Shown in pieces: positions 17,668 to 26,182 of a stretch of 46,532 nucleotides of DNA. Made by a program: the position numbers and the translations under genes. Numbering within the stretch: the stretch's first letter is position 1; the number at the start of each line of letters is the position of its first letter. This DNA comes from Desulfobacterales bacterium (GTDB lineage: Bacteria; Desulfobacterota; Desulfobacteria; Desulfobacterales; UBA11574). The notes under the pieces are model-generated. The model was not told the origin of the DNA, made no database searches, and worked only from the letters and a program-made list of their open reading frames with translations. The stretch is taken from positions 1 through 46,532 of the forward strand of contig JAQYVT010000014.1 of assembly GCA_030145345.1 (NCBI GenBank), given 5' to 3'.

Positions 17668-18660
17668 TCAGCCCCCTATGGCGCACATCTGAACCGCACT
17701 CCCGGCATTGTGATCCGTCGAAAGCTTGTGTTGCAAAGGTTTGTGGCGAACCGCCTCGAGAAAAACCTCAGCCAGCTCCCTGTCAGAGCAGCCTTTTCGG
17801 ATGATCGATTTTAAATCTTCCTGTTTGTCAAGCATCAAACAGGGTCGTAATTGGCCACTTGCGGTTAATCTTAACCGATTGCACGTCTGACAGAAATGAC
17901 GGCTTATGGGTCGAATAAAGCCGATTTCTCCGGGGCCCGATTCAAACTTGAATCGTTCTGCAGGACCGTCATTGGTGCTTCTATCAACCGGGACAAGTTC
18001 CCCCAATTGTTCGATGTGCTTTTTAATTTCAGGGGCGAGTAAATGGCGATCGATGTCCATATGATTTGAACCCATGGGCATGTATTCGATAAAGCGTATG
18101 TGAAACGGATGGTCCATGGACAGTCTGGCAATATCTACCAATTCATCGTCGTTGACGCCTTTTACGGGCACCACATTAATTTTAATGGGATAAAATCCCA
18201 TTCGTTGCGCCAGTTCTATGCCGTCCCATACTTGATGGAAAAAATCGTAGCCTGTAATTTGCTGATACTTTTCTCTGTTTAAGGTGTCTAGACTGATATT
18301 TATTCTTTTTATACCGGCGGATTTGATCCTGTGTATGTTATCTTTGAGCAGAACACCATTGGTGGTCAGAGATATATCCAGAAGTCCTTCTATTCCGGCC
18401 AGTTGTTCTAAAAAATGATAAACACCCTTTCTAACCAGCGGTTCTCCACCGGTGACTCTGACCTTGGAGATCCCAAGGCGAATGCTTACCCTGACAATAC
18501 GGAGTATCTCTTCATAGCTTAATATCTCACGGCTCGGGAGCTTGGGAATCAGATCTTGAGGCACGCAGTATAGACATTTCAGGTTGCAGCGGTCGGTAAT
18601 GGATATGCGAAGGTAGTTCAGATTTCGATTGAATCGGTCGATCAGTTTTGAGTTCGGCAA
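17668..18660 (-). CDS. moaA: GTP 3',8-cyclase MoaA (radical SAM, molybdopterin biosynthesis)
   Basis: A 330-residue radical-SAM enzyme. The N-terminal cluster motif CNLKCLYC follows SITDR, RVTGGEPLVRKG contains the SAM-binding GEP, and the C-terminal second [4Fe-4S] motif is FCQTCNRLRLTASGQLRPCL. The last two residues are Gly-Gly, as MoaA needs to complete its active site. It converts GTP to 3',8-cyclo-GTP with MoaC in molybdenum/tungsten cofactor synthesis. The start is TTG 18660; a GAGG lies 11 bases upstream. Other moa/moe genes are not in the window. It converges on the liv operon. Confidence 0.95.
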   Translation of the reverse strand: MPNSKLIDRFNRNLNYLRISITDRCNLKCLYCVPQDLIPKLPSREILSYEEILRIVRVSIRLGISKVRVTGGEPLVRKGVYHFLEQLAGIEGLLDISLTTNGVLLKDNIHRIKSAGIKRINISLDTLNREKYQQITGYDFFHQVWDGIELAQRMGFYPIKINVVPVKGVNDDELVDIARLSMDHPFHIRFIEYMPMGSNHMDIDRHLLAPEIKKHIEQLGELVPVDRSTNDGPAERFKFESGPGEIGFIRPISRHFCQTCNRLRLTASGQLRPCLMLDKQEDLKSIIRKGCSDRELAEVFLEAVRHKPLQHKLSTDHNAGSAVQMCAIGG

Positions 18661-18741
18661 TGTTTTTGTATCCTCTTAATTTGGATTTACCCCGGGAAAC
18701 CCAAACGTTCAATTGGAATAAAAGATGTCACAAGGATCCGG

Positions 18742-18780
18742 AAAAAAGAAAACACGAAACATCGAAGATTTCGTGTTTTC
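18742..18780 (-). terminator. Terminator of the gpgS operon
   Basis: A perfect 12-bp stem GAAAACACGAAA (18748-18759) with TTTCGTGTTTTC (18769-18780) is followed, reading the minus strand, by six T. It lies 12 bases beyond the gpgS stop. Confidence 0.85.
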
Positions 18781-18792
18781 TTGACGGCATGA

Positions 18793-19773
18793 TCAAAGCA
18801 TCGGTTTCTTGAACTTTTCACGATACTCTGGAATTTCGATAATGGGGGGCCTTTCGTGACCTTCGATTTTGTAAATATCCGGCATGTATTCGTTTTTTAC
18901 AAGGTTGTATTGTATCATTTCATCGAAAAGATCCTCTGTAAAATCGATCAATCCCAATTTCCTTTTACGTCTGATGAACGTTTGTAAAATCGCAAACGAC
19001 ATTTTTCCCAACGCCCGTGTGTCCTGGTTTCTGTGAATCCGCTTGTCAAGGTCCACCTGAGCCATGACATCGAGTCCCCATTTTTCATAGATATCGAGAA
19101 TGATGCTGGTTTCGACGCCATACCCGATGGGGAATGGAATTATTTCAAATAGTTCCCGAAATCCGGCATATTCACCGGATAACGGCTGTAAAATCTGTGT
19201 AAGTTCCGGGAAGAAAATAGAGAACAGCGGCCGGATAACAAGCTCGGTGACCCGGCCGCCGCCGGTGGGTCTGATTTTACTTTTTCCGATGGCAATCGGT
19301 CTGTCATAAAAGGCTTTGACGTATTTGATATCATCGAAAAGAAGCAGCGGCCCCAAGAGCCCATAGGCAAACCTGTGATGAATATTTTTTATGTCTGCAT
19401 CCAGGTAGACAATGATATCGCCTTGGGTAATATAAAGGGCTTTCCAGAGGTTTTCCCCTTTGCCTTTGAAATTTTCCAGATCCGGAAGAATTTCTGTTGC
19501 TTCGTAAACATTGGCCCCATATTCACTTGCAATATCTCTGGTATTATCTGTGGATCCGGAGTCGACAACAACGATCTCATCAAGAAGCGGATAGCGCGTC
19601 ATCAGCTCTGATTTCATTATCAGAATTTCTTTTGCGATGGTTTTTTCTTCATTCAACGTGGGCAGGCACAGAGAAATTTTCAGATTTTTCCGTTGTTTTT
19701 CTTCGACCAGCCGATTGAGGTTGTTGAATTCTGAATAATGGAAGGTATTGTTCTCAAGCCAGCTACGCTTCAT
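18793..19773 (-). CDS. gpgS: Glucosyl-3-phosphoglycerate synthase-type glycosyltransferase (GT81)
   Basis: The start is ATG 19773: GGAGG lies five bases upstream and the codon overlaps the end of the M20 gene by 11 bases. The 326-residue protein has a GT-A fold: LCLPTLNEEKTI near residue 35, VVVDSGSTDNT at 68-78, and the metal-binding DAD at 125-127 in VYLDADIKN; RPTGGGRVTELVIRPL and PIGYGVETSIILD are typical of GpgS. GpgS transfers glucose from NDP-glucose to 3-phosphoglycerate, the first step to the compatible solute glucosylglycerate. The matching phosphatase GpgP is not seen here, so mannosyl- or other variants remain possible. Confidence 0.8.
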   Translation of the reverse strand: MKRSWLENNTFHYSEFNNLNRLVEEKQRKNLKISLCLPTLNEEKTIAKEILIMKSELMTRYPLLDEIVVVDSGSTDNTRDIASEYGANVYEATEILPDLENFKGKGENLWKALYITQGDIIVYLDADIKNIHHRFAYGLLGPLLLFDDIKYVKAFYDRPIAIGKSKIRPTGGGRVTELVIRPLFSIFFPELTQILQPLSGEYAGFRELFEIIPFPIGYGVETSIILDIYEKWGLDVMAQVDLDKRIHRNQDTRALGKMSFAILQTFIRRKRKLGLIDFTEDLFDEMIQYNLVKNEYMPDIYKIEGHERPPIIEIPEYREKFKKPML

Positions 19774-20923
19774 CACATCCTCCGCTGTCAAGGGCCATCA
19801 ATACACCGATAATCTGGGCGATCCCTTTAAAGATGGGCTCGATTTCCACGGTGGCATTTTGCTGGTGATAGTTTTCACCCCGGGTAATTCCAAGTGTAAC
19901 CGCTGGAATTTTACGTGAAAGAAAGATTGAAAGCTCAGACTCGCTGGGCTCACTGATCGGTACTAAATTGAGTTTTTTCATCACAGCAACCGTACTCTTT
20001 ACCAGAGGATGACCGAAATTTAACCGTGCTGCATGGATATTGCTCAATGTTTTTAATTTCAAATCGACTTCATGTTCATGACCGATGCCCTCAACAACAT
20101 CCTTAATGTTGTTGAAAATCGATTTAACCATTTTGTCGGAGTTGCTTTGAATCTCAAAACCGAGGGTTGCGTTATATGCGATCACGCCGTGCTTGGAACC
20201 ACCTGAAATTTTTCCGATAATAACGCGAGATCGTGGTTTTTGGGGCAACCGGAGTTTAAGTATCTGGTTGATCACTTCGTTTAAAATTAGAATTGCATTG
20301 GGCTTGAATTTGAATTCCCAGCCGTTGTTTGAGGAGATGCTGCAATCGACTTCACATCGAATCATTCCATCCGTGTAGTAGCTGAGCCTTCCGAGTTCAC
20401 CGGACTCGATACAGACCGCCCCTCTGATGGGCGTGGCCCATGTTTTTAAAAGGTGCCGGATGCCTCTCAAGTTGCCTTTGCCCAAAGACTGTATAACACC
20501 GGCCAGGACAATGTCCGATTCAAAGCGCAGATTTAATTTTCGAAAAATATCCGGCAAAGAGAGCAGGACGCCCACCCCCACGGAATTGTCCATGATACCC
20601 GTACCGGTTATTGAATTCTCTTTGATGGTATAATAATGATCGATATCTTTGCCAAAAATGGTGTCCAGGTGTGCGACGACAAAGATGGGGGGCTTCTTTT
20701 CGGAGGTCCCTTTGATGATGCCGATGGGGTTACGGTAGCCATCGGTGGTGCATTCATCAACCTGGAATTCGGCCAGTCTTTCCATGAAGGCACTGGTGCG
20801 TTTTTTTTCCTTGAATGTGGGGGCGGGGACCTGTCCGATCAGTACGATGTTGGTGATAATGGTCTCTTTCATGGATGTAATCGTATCGACAAATCCATGG
20901 AGGTTATCAAGATGGTTGTCCAT
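19763..20923 (-). CDS. M20/M28-like peptidase-fold protein with altered active site
   Basis: The start is ATG 20923 (AAAGGGAA upstream), giving 386 residues; an open extension to 21142 is not supported. Metal-binding HLD (His85, Asp87) in FVVAHLDTIFG and Asp112 in GTGIMDNSVGVG match M20 zinc peptidases, and GENYHQQNATVEIE near the end supplies the last His. At the place where M20 enzymes have the catalytic Glu-Glu (about 145-146, in VIQSLGKGNLRG) there is Gln-Ser. The protein may therefore be inactive or use another chemistry. It overlaps gpgS and is translated with it, so a link to glucosylglycerate or a linked peptide is plausible but unproven. Confidence 0.65.
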   Translation of the reverse strand: MDNHLDNLHGFVDTITSMKETIITNIVLIGQVPAPTFKEKKRTSAFMERLAEFQVDECTTDGYRNPIGIIKGTSEKKPPIFVVAHLDTIFGKDIDHYYTIKENSITGTGIMDNSVGVGVLLSLPDIFRKLNLRFESDIVLAGVIQSLGKGNLRGIRHLLKTWATPIRGAVCIESGELGRLSYYTDGMIRCEVDCSISSNNGWEFKFKPNAILILNEVINQILKLRLPQKPRSRVIIGKISGGSKHGVIAYNATLGFEIQSNSDKMVKSIFNNIKDVVEGIGHEHEVDLKLKTLSNIHAARLNFGHPLVKSTVAVMKKLNLVPISEPSESELSIFLSRKIPAVTLGITRGENYHQQNATVEIEPIFKGIAQIIGVLMALDSGGCDEA

Positions 20924-21384
20924 GACGGTTCCCTTTAATTGTTTTGAGTGCTTGGAAAAAATTAAAGATACACTAAAATAGGGGAGCGGGTCAATATGTC
21001 TTTGTATTATGGTCCGGGTGAACGCATTTGATTTCGGTACACCGAAGCGACGGCGTGTTTCTCTTGGAAACCGAATGGCTGTTTGAAGGGCTTTAGCACG
21101 CGTTAGACCGAGCCGAATAAAATTATGATTTAATACATCCATCGGATATGTTTTTGATGAATTGTTCTTTATAACTCTAGCACGGCTTGGGCTTACGGGT
21201 GCTTAAGCACAAGTTCCAGTCGGTTGGAAAGAGATATGCGCCGTCGTGGAGCGCGCGCTCTCTCTATTGGGATTCAAATGCGGTTGTCCTGGTGTTAGGG
21301 GCCGGGTCGTTTCATTTTGAAACTTCACCTGGGAAACGCATGTTTTTCTCTCTTGAGGAACCCATTTCGGATCGTAAGATTCTT
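20924..21384. other. Gene-poor gap between cobA/hemD and the M20 gene
   Basis: No supportable gene. Short overlapping frames occur on both strands but have neither Shine-Dalgarno sites nor recognisable residues. It has a GTGCTTAAGCAC palindrome at about 21200. The region probably contains the 5' leader and promoter of the M20-gpgS pair; I see no clear -35/-10. Confidence 0.4.
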
Positions 21385-22899
21385 TTAGCTGAAATGTTTT
21401 AGAATTGCCTGGCACAGTCCCGGTATGGTGTAGGATTCTGCAACGATGTGGACGTCAAATCCCAGGTCTCGTGCGGTATCGGCGGTTACGGGACCGATGC
21501 CGGCGATGGTGACGCCCCCCATGAGAACCTTTAGATCTTCGTCGGGGAAAAGGGCGCGGAAGTTTTTTACGGTGGAAGAGCTTGTAAATGTGATCATATC
21601 TATGGATCGTTCTTTGAGACGTGCCGATAGGACCTCGGCGTTGTCCTTGACCGCATGGGTACGGTATGCGGTGACTTCGTCAACAACGGCCCCCATCTTT
21701 TTCAGTTCCAACGGCAGCACCGGTCTTGCCTCTTTTGCCCGTGGCAGCAGTATCTTTTTCCCGGTAACATCTTTTCCGGCAAATGCCTTGACCACAGACT
21801 CGGCCCGGTAGGTTTCGGGGACAATATCGCTTTTGAGCCCAAAATCGAACAGTCTTTTTTCTGTTGCCGGACCGATAACCGCCGTATGGATATCTTTTAA
21901 GACACGGACATCTTTGTTTTTTTGGAAAAGCCGCTCGAAAAAGAAGTTAACGCCGTTGACGCTGGTAAAGATCAGCCAGTCATAAGATGAAAGGTTTTCG
22001 ATGGCCCTGTCCAATGGTTTTACATCCTCCGGCGGGGAAACTTTTATGGTGGGGCATTCGAGACATTCGGCACCCAGATCGGAAAGACGTTTGACCAGAT
22101 CACTGGCCTGTTCCCTGGCTCGGGTTACCACGATGCATTGTCCCATCAACGGCCGGGTTTCAAACCATTGCATTTTTTCTCTTAATTTTACAACATGCCC
22201 CACAACAATAATGGCCGGCGGTTTGAGACCGGCGGCTTTTGTGCGTTGGACAATGGTATCGAGTGTTCCTGAAACAGTGGTCTGTTTGGGGGTCGTTCCC
22301 CAGCGGACCAGGGCAACCGGGGTCTCCGGGGACATACCGTGGTGCATGAGGCGGTCTGTTATATGGGGAAGATTTTTGACACCCATGAGGAAAACAATGG
22401 TTCCAATTCCCCTGGCAAGTGCTCCCCAGTCGACATTCGATTCCGCTTTTGTGGGGTCTTCATGTCCGGTGACAAAAGCGACGGTGGCGGTAAATTTCCG
22501 GTGTGTCAGCGGGATGCCGGCATAGGCCGGAGCGGCGATGGCTGAAGTGACACCGGGGATAATTTCAAACGGAATTCGGGCGTCGATGAGCACCTCTGCT
22601 TCTTCGCCGCCACGTCCGAATATAAATGGATCGCCGCCTTTCAGCCGGGTGACCGTAAACCCTTTTTGGGCTTTTTCCGCGATCAGGGCGTTGATTCTAT
22701 CCTGGGAAAGGGTGTGATCTCCTCCTTTTTTTCCCACATAGATGATTTCAGCATGCTCCCGGGCATGTTTTAACAGGCGTGGGGATGCAAGATAATCGTA
22801 AATAATAACATCGGCGTTCTGGATGCACTCCAGCCCCTTTATGGTGATCAACTCCGGATCACCGGGTCCGGCACCCACTAGATAGACTTTACCGCTCAT
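21385..22899 (-). CDS. cobA/hemD: Fused uroporphyrinogen-III methyltransferase / uroporphyrinogen-III synthase
   Basis: A 504-residue fusion. Residues 1-245 are SUMT (CobA): VYLVGAGPGDPELITIKGLE, the VTRLKGGDPFIFGRGGEEAEVL SAM-site and IPGVTSAIAAPAYAGIPLTHR. Residues about 255-504 are HemD: IVVTRAREQASDLVKRLSDLGAE and a second half with LPRAKEARPVLPLELKKMGA. HemD closes the tetrapyrrole ring, and SUMT then diverts uroporphyrinogen III to precorrin-2, leading to siroheme and cobalamin. This fusion is usual in anaerobes and sulfate reducers, which need siroheme for sulfite reductase. It overlaps the hemC stop by 11 bases, so hemC and cobA/hemD are co-translated. Confidence 0.95.
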   Translation of the reverse strand: MSGKVYLVGAGPGDPELITIKGLECIQNADVIIYDYLASPRLLKHAREHAEIIYVGKKGGDHTLSQDRINALIAEKAQKGFTVTRLKGGDPFIFGRGGEEAEVLIDARIPFEIIPGVTSAIAAPAYAGIPLTHRKFTATVAFVTGHEDPTKAESNVDWGALARGIGTIVFLMGVKNLPHITDRLMHHGMSPETPVALVRWGTTPKQTTVSGTLDTIVQRTKAAGLKPPAIIVVGHVVKLREKMQWFETRPLMGQCIVVTRAREQASDLVKRLSDLGAECLECPTIKVSPPEDVKPLDRAIENLSSYDWLIFTSVNGVNFFFERLFQKNKDVRVLKDIHTAVIGPATEKRLFDFGLKSDIVPETYRAESVVKAFAGKDVTGKKILLPRAKEARPVLPLELKKMGAVVDEVTAYRTHAVKDNAEVLSARLKERSIDMITFTSSSTVKNFRALFPDEDLKVLMGGVTIAGIGPVTADTARDLGFDVHIVAESYTIPGLCQAILKHFS

Positions 22900-23836
22900 G
22901 GTTTAAATCCAGATCAGATTTGAGGTTTTCCATTATGGTTTTCGCTCCCAGGGAAACCAGATGATCGGCAAGTTCTACGCCGATGGTTTCGGCCGAACCT
23001 TCAGGCCCTGAAAAGGTCTCCTTGATGAGGGTTTTTCCATCGACAGTGGCCACAAGACCGCAAAGGGCAAATCGGGTGTTGTCGATTTTTCCGTGGGCTG
23101 CAATGGGGACTTGGCAGCCGCCTTCAAGGCGGTTTAAAAAGGCACGTTCACCCATGACGATCGTTCTTGTTTGACGGTGTTCGAGTTCAGCGACAATCGG
23201 TGCTACCTCGGGATCATTTTCCCGGACCTCGATACAAAGTGCACCCTGGCCAACGGCCGGAAGCATAATATTTTCGTCGAGGAATTCGGTTATTCTGTTT
23301 TCAAGACCCAAACGCTTTACACCGGCGGCGGCCAGAACGATGGCATCCATATTTTCAGTTTCGAGCTTTTTAAGGCGGGTGTCCAGGTTCCCCCTGAGGG
23401 GGAATATACGCAGATCCGGTCTGACATGGAGAAGCTGCGCGGCACGACGAAGACTGCTGGTTCCGATCCTGGCGCCGGGTTCAAGTTGGGAAAGGGGCCG
23501 TCCTTTTTTTGAAATTAGAACATCTTGCGGATTTTCGCGCTCAGGAATTGCGCCGATGCACAGCCCTTTCGGTATTTCCGACGGCATATCCTTCATGCTG
23601 TGTACAGCAAGGTCTATGCGGCCGATTAAAAGCGCTTCTTCGATTTCTTTTACAAAAAGTCCTTTGCCGCCGACCTTGGCAAGGGGAACATCGAGAATTT
23701 TGTCCCCTTTGGTTTTGATGACGACAAGTTCGACGGAAAGGGAAGGGTGCTGGGTATTCAGCGCAGATTTAACCCAGTTTGCCTGCCAGAGTGCGAGTTT
23801 GCTGCCCCGGGTTCCTATTTTGAGTGTTTTTCCCAT
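22889..23836 (-). CDS. hemC: Hydroxymethylbilane synthase (porphobilinogen deaminase)
   Basis: A 315-residue HemC: IGTRGSKLALWQANWVKSAL at the start, KTKGDKILDVPLAKVGGKGLF and HSMKDMPSE for the active site, GTSSLRRAAQL for substrate phosphates, and the dipyrromethane cofactor Cys in LEGGCQVPIAAH (about residue 245). It polymerises four porphobilinogens to hydroxymethylbilane. It starts with ATG 23836, sharing one base with the stop (TGATG) of the upstream zinc-ribbon gene, so the order fmdB-like, hemC, cobA/hemD is one transcription unit. Confidence 0.96.
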   Translation of the reverse strand: MGKTLKIGTRGSKLALWQANWVKSALNTQHPSLSVELVVIKTKGDKILDVPLAKVGGKGLFVKEIEEALLIGRIDLAVHSMKDMPSEIPKGLCIGAIPERENPQDVLISKKGRPLSQLEPGARIGTSSLRRAAQLLHVRPDLRIFPLRGNLDTRLKKLETENMDAIVLAAAGVKRLGLENRITEFLDENIMLPAVGQGALCIEVRENDPEVAPIVAELEHRQTRTIVMGERAFLNRLEGGCQVPIAAHGKIDNTRFALCGLVATVDGKTLIKETFSGPEGSAETIGVELADHLVSLGAKTIMENLKSDLDLNHER

Positions 23837-24066
23837 CAGTGACTACAGCTCGAACAACTGGTCGCCGAACATCCGCCACACGATGATGCCGACGAAGCCG
23901 CCTTGACCGTTTGACCATGGCTGCCTTTACTATAGAAGGTGCATGCGGACATGATTTTTTTGACTTTTTTGTTGTTACATGACGGGCAAACGGGCTTCTC
24001 GTTTCCAAAAACCAGACATTCAAAATCTTTTTCACAGGTATCACAATGATATTCGAAAATCGGCAT
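23836..24066 (-). CDS. FmdB-family zinc-ribbon protein with Cys-rich tail
   Basis: A 76-residue protein with the FmdB/putative regulatory ribbon: MPIFEYHCDTCEKDFE and VCPSCNNKKVKKI give CxxC pairs that bind zinc. The last part is a Cys/Ser-rich tail (SCGGCSATSCSSCSH) with six Cys and a terminal His, which may bind a second metal or be flexible. FmdB proteins are of unclear function; the first was described near formamidase genes. Here it is coupled to hemC and probably co-expressed with tetrapyrrole synthesis. Confidence 0.85.
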   Translation of the reverse strand: MPIFEYHCDTCEKDFECLVFGNEKPVCPSCNNKKVKKIMSACTFYSKGSHGQTVKAASSASSCGGCSATSCSSCSH

Positions 24067-24336
24067 TATAAACGACTCCTTATCTTTTCAATAAATTCAA
24101 ATTCTTTCATGCACCCAGGTAGACTGCAACCGCGACCGCATGTTCAAATGGATACAACACCGTATGGCCGCCGGGAAGCACTGCCCAAGGCGGAACATTC
24201 CCTGCAGTGAACACGTAAAATTCCAGAACGCTTCAGATTGTCGATCTTTACGGGTGCCAAAATATAATCATCCATGCGGTGATATCAACCTGTTTTTGTG
24301 GGTGCGCGATACGATCTATCCAAAAATGGCAAAGGA

Positions 24337-24356
24337 CCACGGGCGTTAGCCCGTGG
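24337..24356 (-). terminator. Possible terminator hairpin after the DHS-like gene
   Basis: CCACGGGC (24337-24344) and GCCCGTGG (24349-24356) form a perfect 8-bp stem with a four-base loop just beyond the stop of the gene ending at 24361. The T run on the minus strand is weak (the nearest TTTTT is 13 bases off). The rest of 24067-24336 contains no supportable gene. Confidence 0.45.
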
Positions 24357-24360
24357 GAAT

Positions 24361-25308
24361 CTACCCGATGGCTTCAATAACTCCGGCAGCGATCAGCGGG
24401 AGCATGATTTCATGGTGGCCCGTAAGGTTGAAGCCCTGTCCGCCGCCGGCTGTGGGCCGGTTAACCACGTTGGTCATGGGCCGGTAGTGTCTGATGAAAT
24501 CCATGTTCACCGCTGTGAATTGATCGAGATGATGCCCCAGGTTCCGTGCCAGCGTCACCGCTTTTAAGAAGACTTCCGGCAGTATGACCGCAGATCCCAC
24601 ATTCAGGTAAACCCCTTCTTCGAGTGTGCCGATGACGGACGCAAACGTGCGAAAATCTCTGTGGGTCGCTTCCCCTGCTGCATTGGCATCAAAACCGGGG
24701 TGCATATGAAGGATATCGGTGCCAAATGCGACATGGACCGTAACCGGTATGCCGAGGCGTGCACCCGAAGCGAGAATGCTGTGTTCTGAATAGGGGAGCT
24801 TTTTTTCAATGATGGCAAAACCGATGGTTTCGCCGAGTCCTGCGGATTTTTCTCCGGCGAGACAGATGGCGTCGCATAAAAAAGCGCCCGTCTCGTGGGC
24901 CATTCCAAAGGTGCCGTCTCCGAGAGAGGCCGATACATCTTCGGATGTCTGGCCTGCCATGGCAAGTTCGAGATCATGAATAATACCGGCGCCGTTCATT
25001 GCGACGGCCGTGATAATACCGCGTTCCATTAGGTCGATAACAATGGGGTTTAGACCCACTTTAATGACGTGGGCGCCCATGGCAAAGACGATGGTTTTTT
25101 CTTTCTGAAAAGCGTTAACAATGGCGGAAATGACGGTCTTGAGATGGCTTCCGGCGAGTATGTCGGGAAGACGGTCCAGAAATTCCTTGAAACGGGCGCC
25201 TTTTGGCCATGTTTTTCCGAAATCCGTTGTGGATACTTTGCTTTTTCGTTGTGAAAGGGGGTATGTTTTCACCCGGCTCAAATCTATCGGCTTAAACTTT
25301 TGCGGCAT
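24361..25308 (-). CDS. Conserved protein, possibly deoxyhypusine-synthase-like
   Basis: A 315-residue cytoplasmic protein I do not recognise with certainty. It has VFAMGAHVIKVGLNPIVIDLMERG, AVAMNGAGIIHDLELAMAGQTSEDV, HSILASGARLGIPVTVHVAFGTDI and a Gly-rich loop NRPTAGGGQGFNLTGHHE near the end. The alternating Rossmann-like strands and the order of these motifs recall deoxyhypusine-synthase-fold proteins, which in bacteria act on substrates other than eIF5A; the classic catalytic Lys motif is not visible. It lies 90 bases from gmhA on the same strand and may share its transcript. Function unassigned. Confidence 0.45.
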   Translation of the reverse strand: MPQKFKPIDLSRVKTYPLSQRKSKVSTTDFGKTWPKGARFKEFLDRLPDILAGSHLKTVISAIVNAFQKEKTIVFAMGAHVIKVGLNPIVIDLMERGIITAVAMNGAGIIHDLELAMAGQTSEDVSASLGDGTFGMAHETGAFLCDAICLAGEKSAGLGETIGFAIIEKKLPYSEHSILASGARLGIPVTVHVAFGTDILHMHPGFDANAAGEATHRDFRTFASVIGTLEEGVYLNVGSAVILPEVFLKAVTLARNLGHHLDQFTAVNMDFIRHYRPMTNVVNRPTAGGGQGFNLTGHHEIMLPLIAAGVIEAIG

Positions 25309-25398
25309 AACGTTTTCTACCCTAATGAATTTGTAACCGTTCAGCTTTTTTAAAAAAACTATCCGGTTATATGATTTCCTTTGTTCGGATTTTGGTTG

Positions 25399-25983
25399 TT
25401 AAGGATCGCTAAATTTTTCCGGAAACAAAATCCGATCCACAAGGTCGCACAATAGATGACCCAATGTGATATGGGTTTCCTGAATTCTTGCCGTTGTGTC
25501 CGATTCCACGGCAAACACAAGATCGGAGCACGCTGCTATCTCGCCGCCGCGACCGGTCAATCCGATGGTGAACATTCCGATATTTTTTGCCGTCCGGATG
25601 GCTTTGACAACATTTTTAGAATTTCCGCTGGTACTGATTCCCACGGCAATATCATTTTTTCTTCCCAGGGCCGCAATCTGTTTGGAGAAGATTTCGTCAA
25701 AGTGATAATCATTCCCAATGCTGGTTATGATGGAGGTGTCGGTGGTGAGCGCCAGCGCTGCAAGGGGCGGCCGTTCAATCTGAAACCGGTTAACGAATTC
25801 GGCGGCAATATGCTGGGCATCCGCAGCACTCCCGCCATTACCGAAAATCAGGATTTTGTGACCGGAGACAATGGCCGATGCGAGGATATCCGCCCCTCTT
25901 TCAATGAGATCGATGTTATTTTTAATAAACCGGTCTTTGACGCGGATGCTGTCTTGAAGTATGTCAAGAATAATCTTTTTCAT
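25399..25983 (-). CDS. gmhA: Phosphoheptose isomerase (sedoheptulose-7-phosphate isomerase)
   Basis: A 194-residue SIS-domain protein: ILIFGNGGSAADAQHIAAEFVNRF with the conserved zinc/phosphate residues, ALTTDTSIITSIGNDYHFDEIFSKQI, GISTSGNSKNVVKAI (second SIS phosphate loop) and TARIQETHITLGHLLCDLVD. It isomerises sedoheptulose 7-phosphate to D-glycero-D-manno-heptose 7-phosphate for the LPS inner core. The length is normal. A gap of 199 bases (25984-26182) upstream holds no gene and may carry its promoter. Confidence 0.93.
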   Translation of the reverse strand: MKKIILDILQDSIRVKDRFIKNNIDLIERGADILASAIVSGHKILIFGNGGSAADAQHIAAEFVNRFQIERPPLAALALTTDTSIITSIGNDYHFDEIFSKQIAALGRKNDIAVGISTSGNSKNVVKAIRTAKNIGMFTIGLTGRGGEIAACSDLVFAVESDTTARIQETHITLGHLLCDLVDRILFPEKFSDP

Positions 25984-26182
25984 GGTTTAACCGATGCCGT
26001 GTTTTGAAAATCAAAATACATGGTGGATGATATACAACCCCTGCTCCGGGATCAACAGGCCAAACAGTTCGCATTTTTTAACCCTTCCCGGGACTTAAAA
26101 TTTTTTCCGAAATGGCTCAAAGTCGCTCGCAAAAAAGCGTTTACCCTTACGCTAAGATTCAAATGGGTTTGCCTTGCCGGTT

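Noticed and set aside
20924-21142. N-terminal extension of the M20 protein
   Set aside because: No Shine-Dalgarno site at the far start; ATG 20923 has AAAGGGAA upstream and gives the family-typical length.
21187-21402. Small plus-strand frame between the M20 gene and cobA/hemD
   Set aside because: No start-site signal and composition without codon bias; it also overlaps the end of cobA/hemD.
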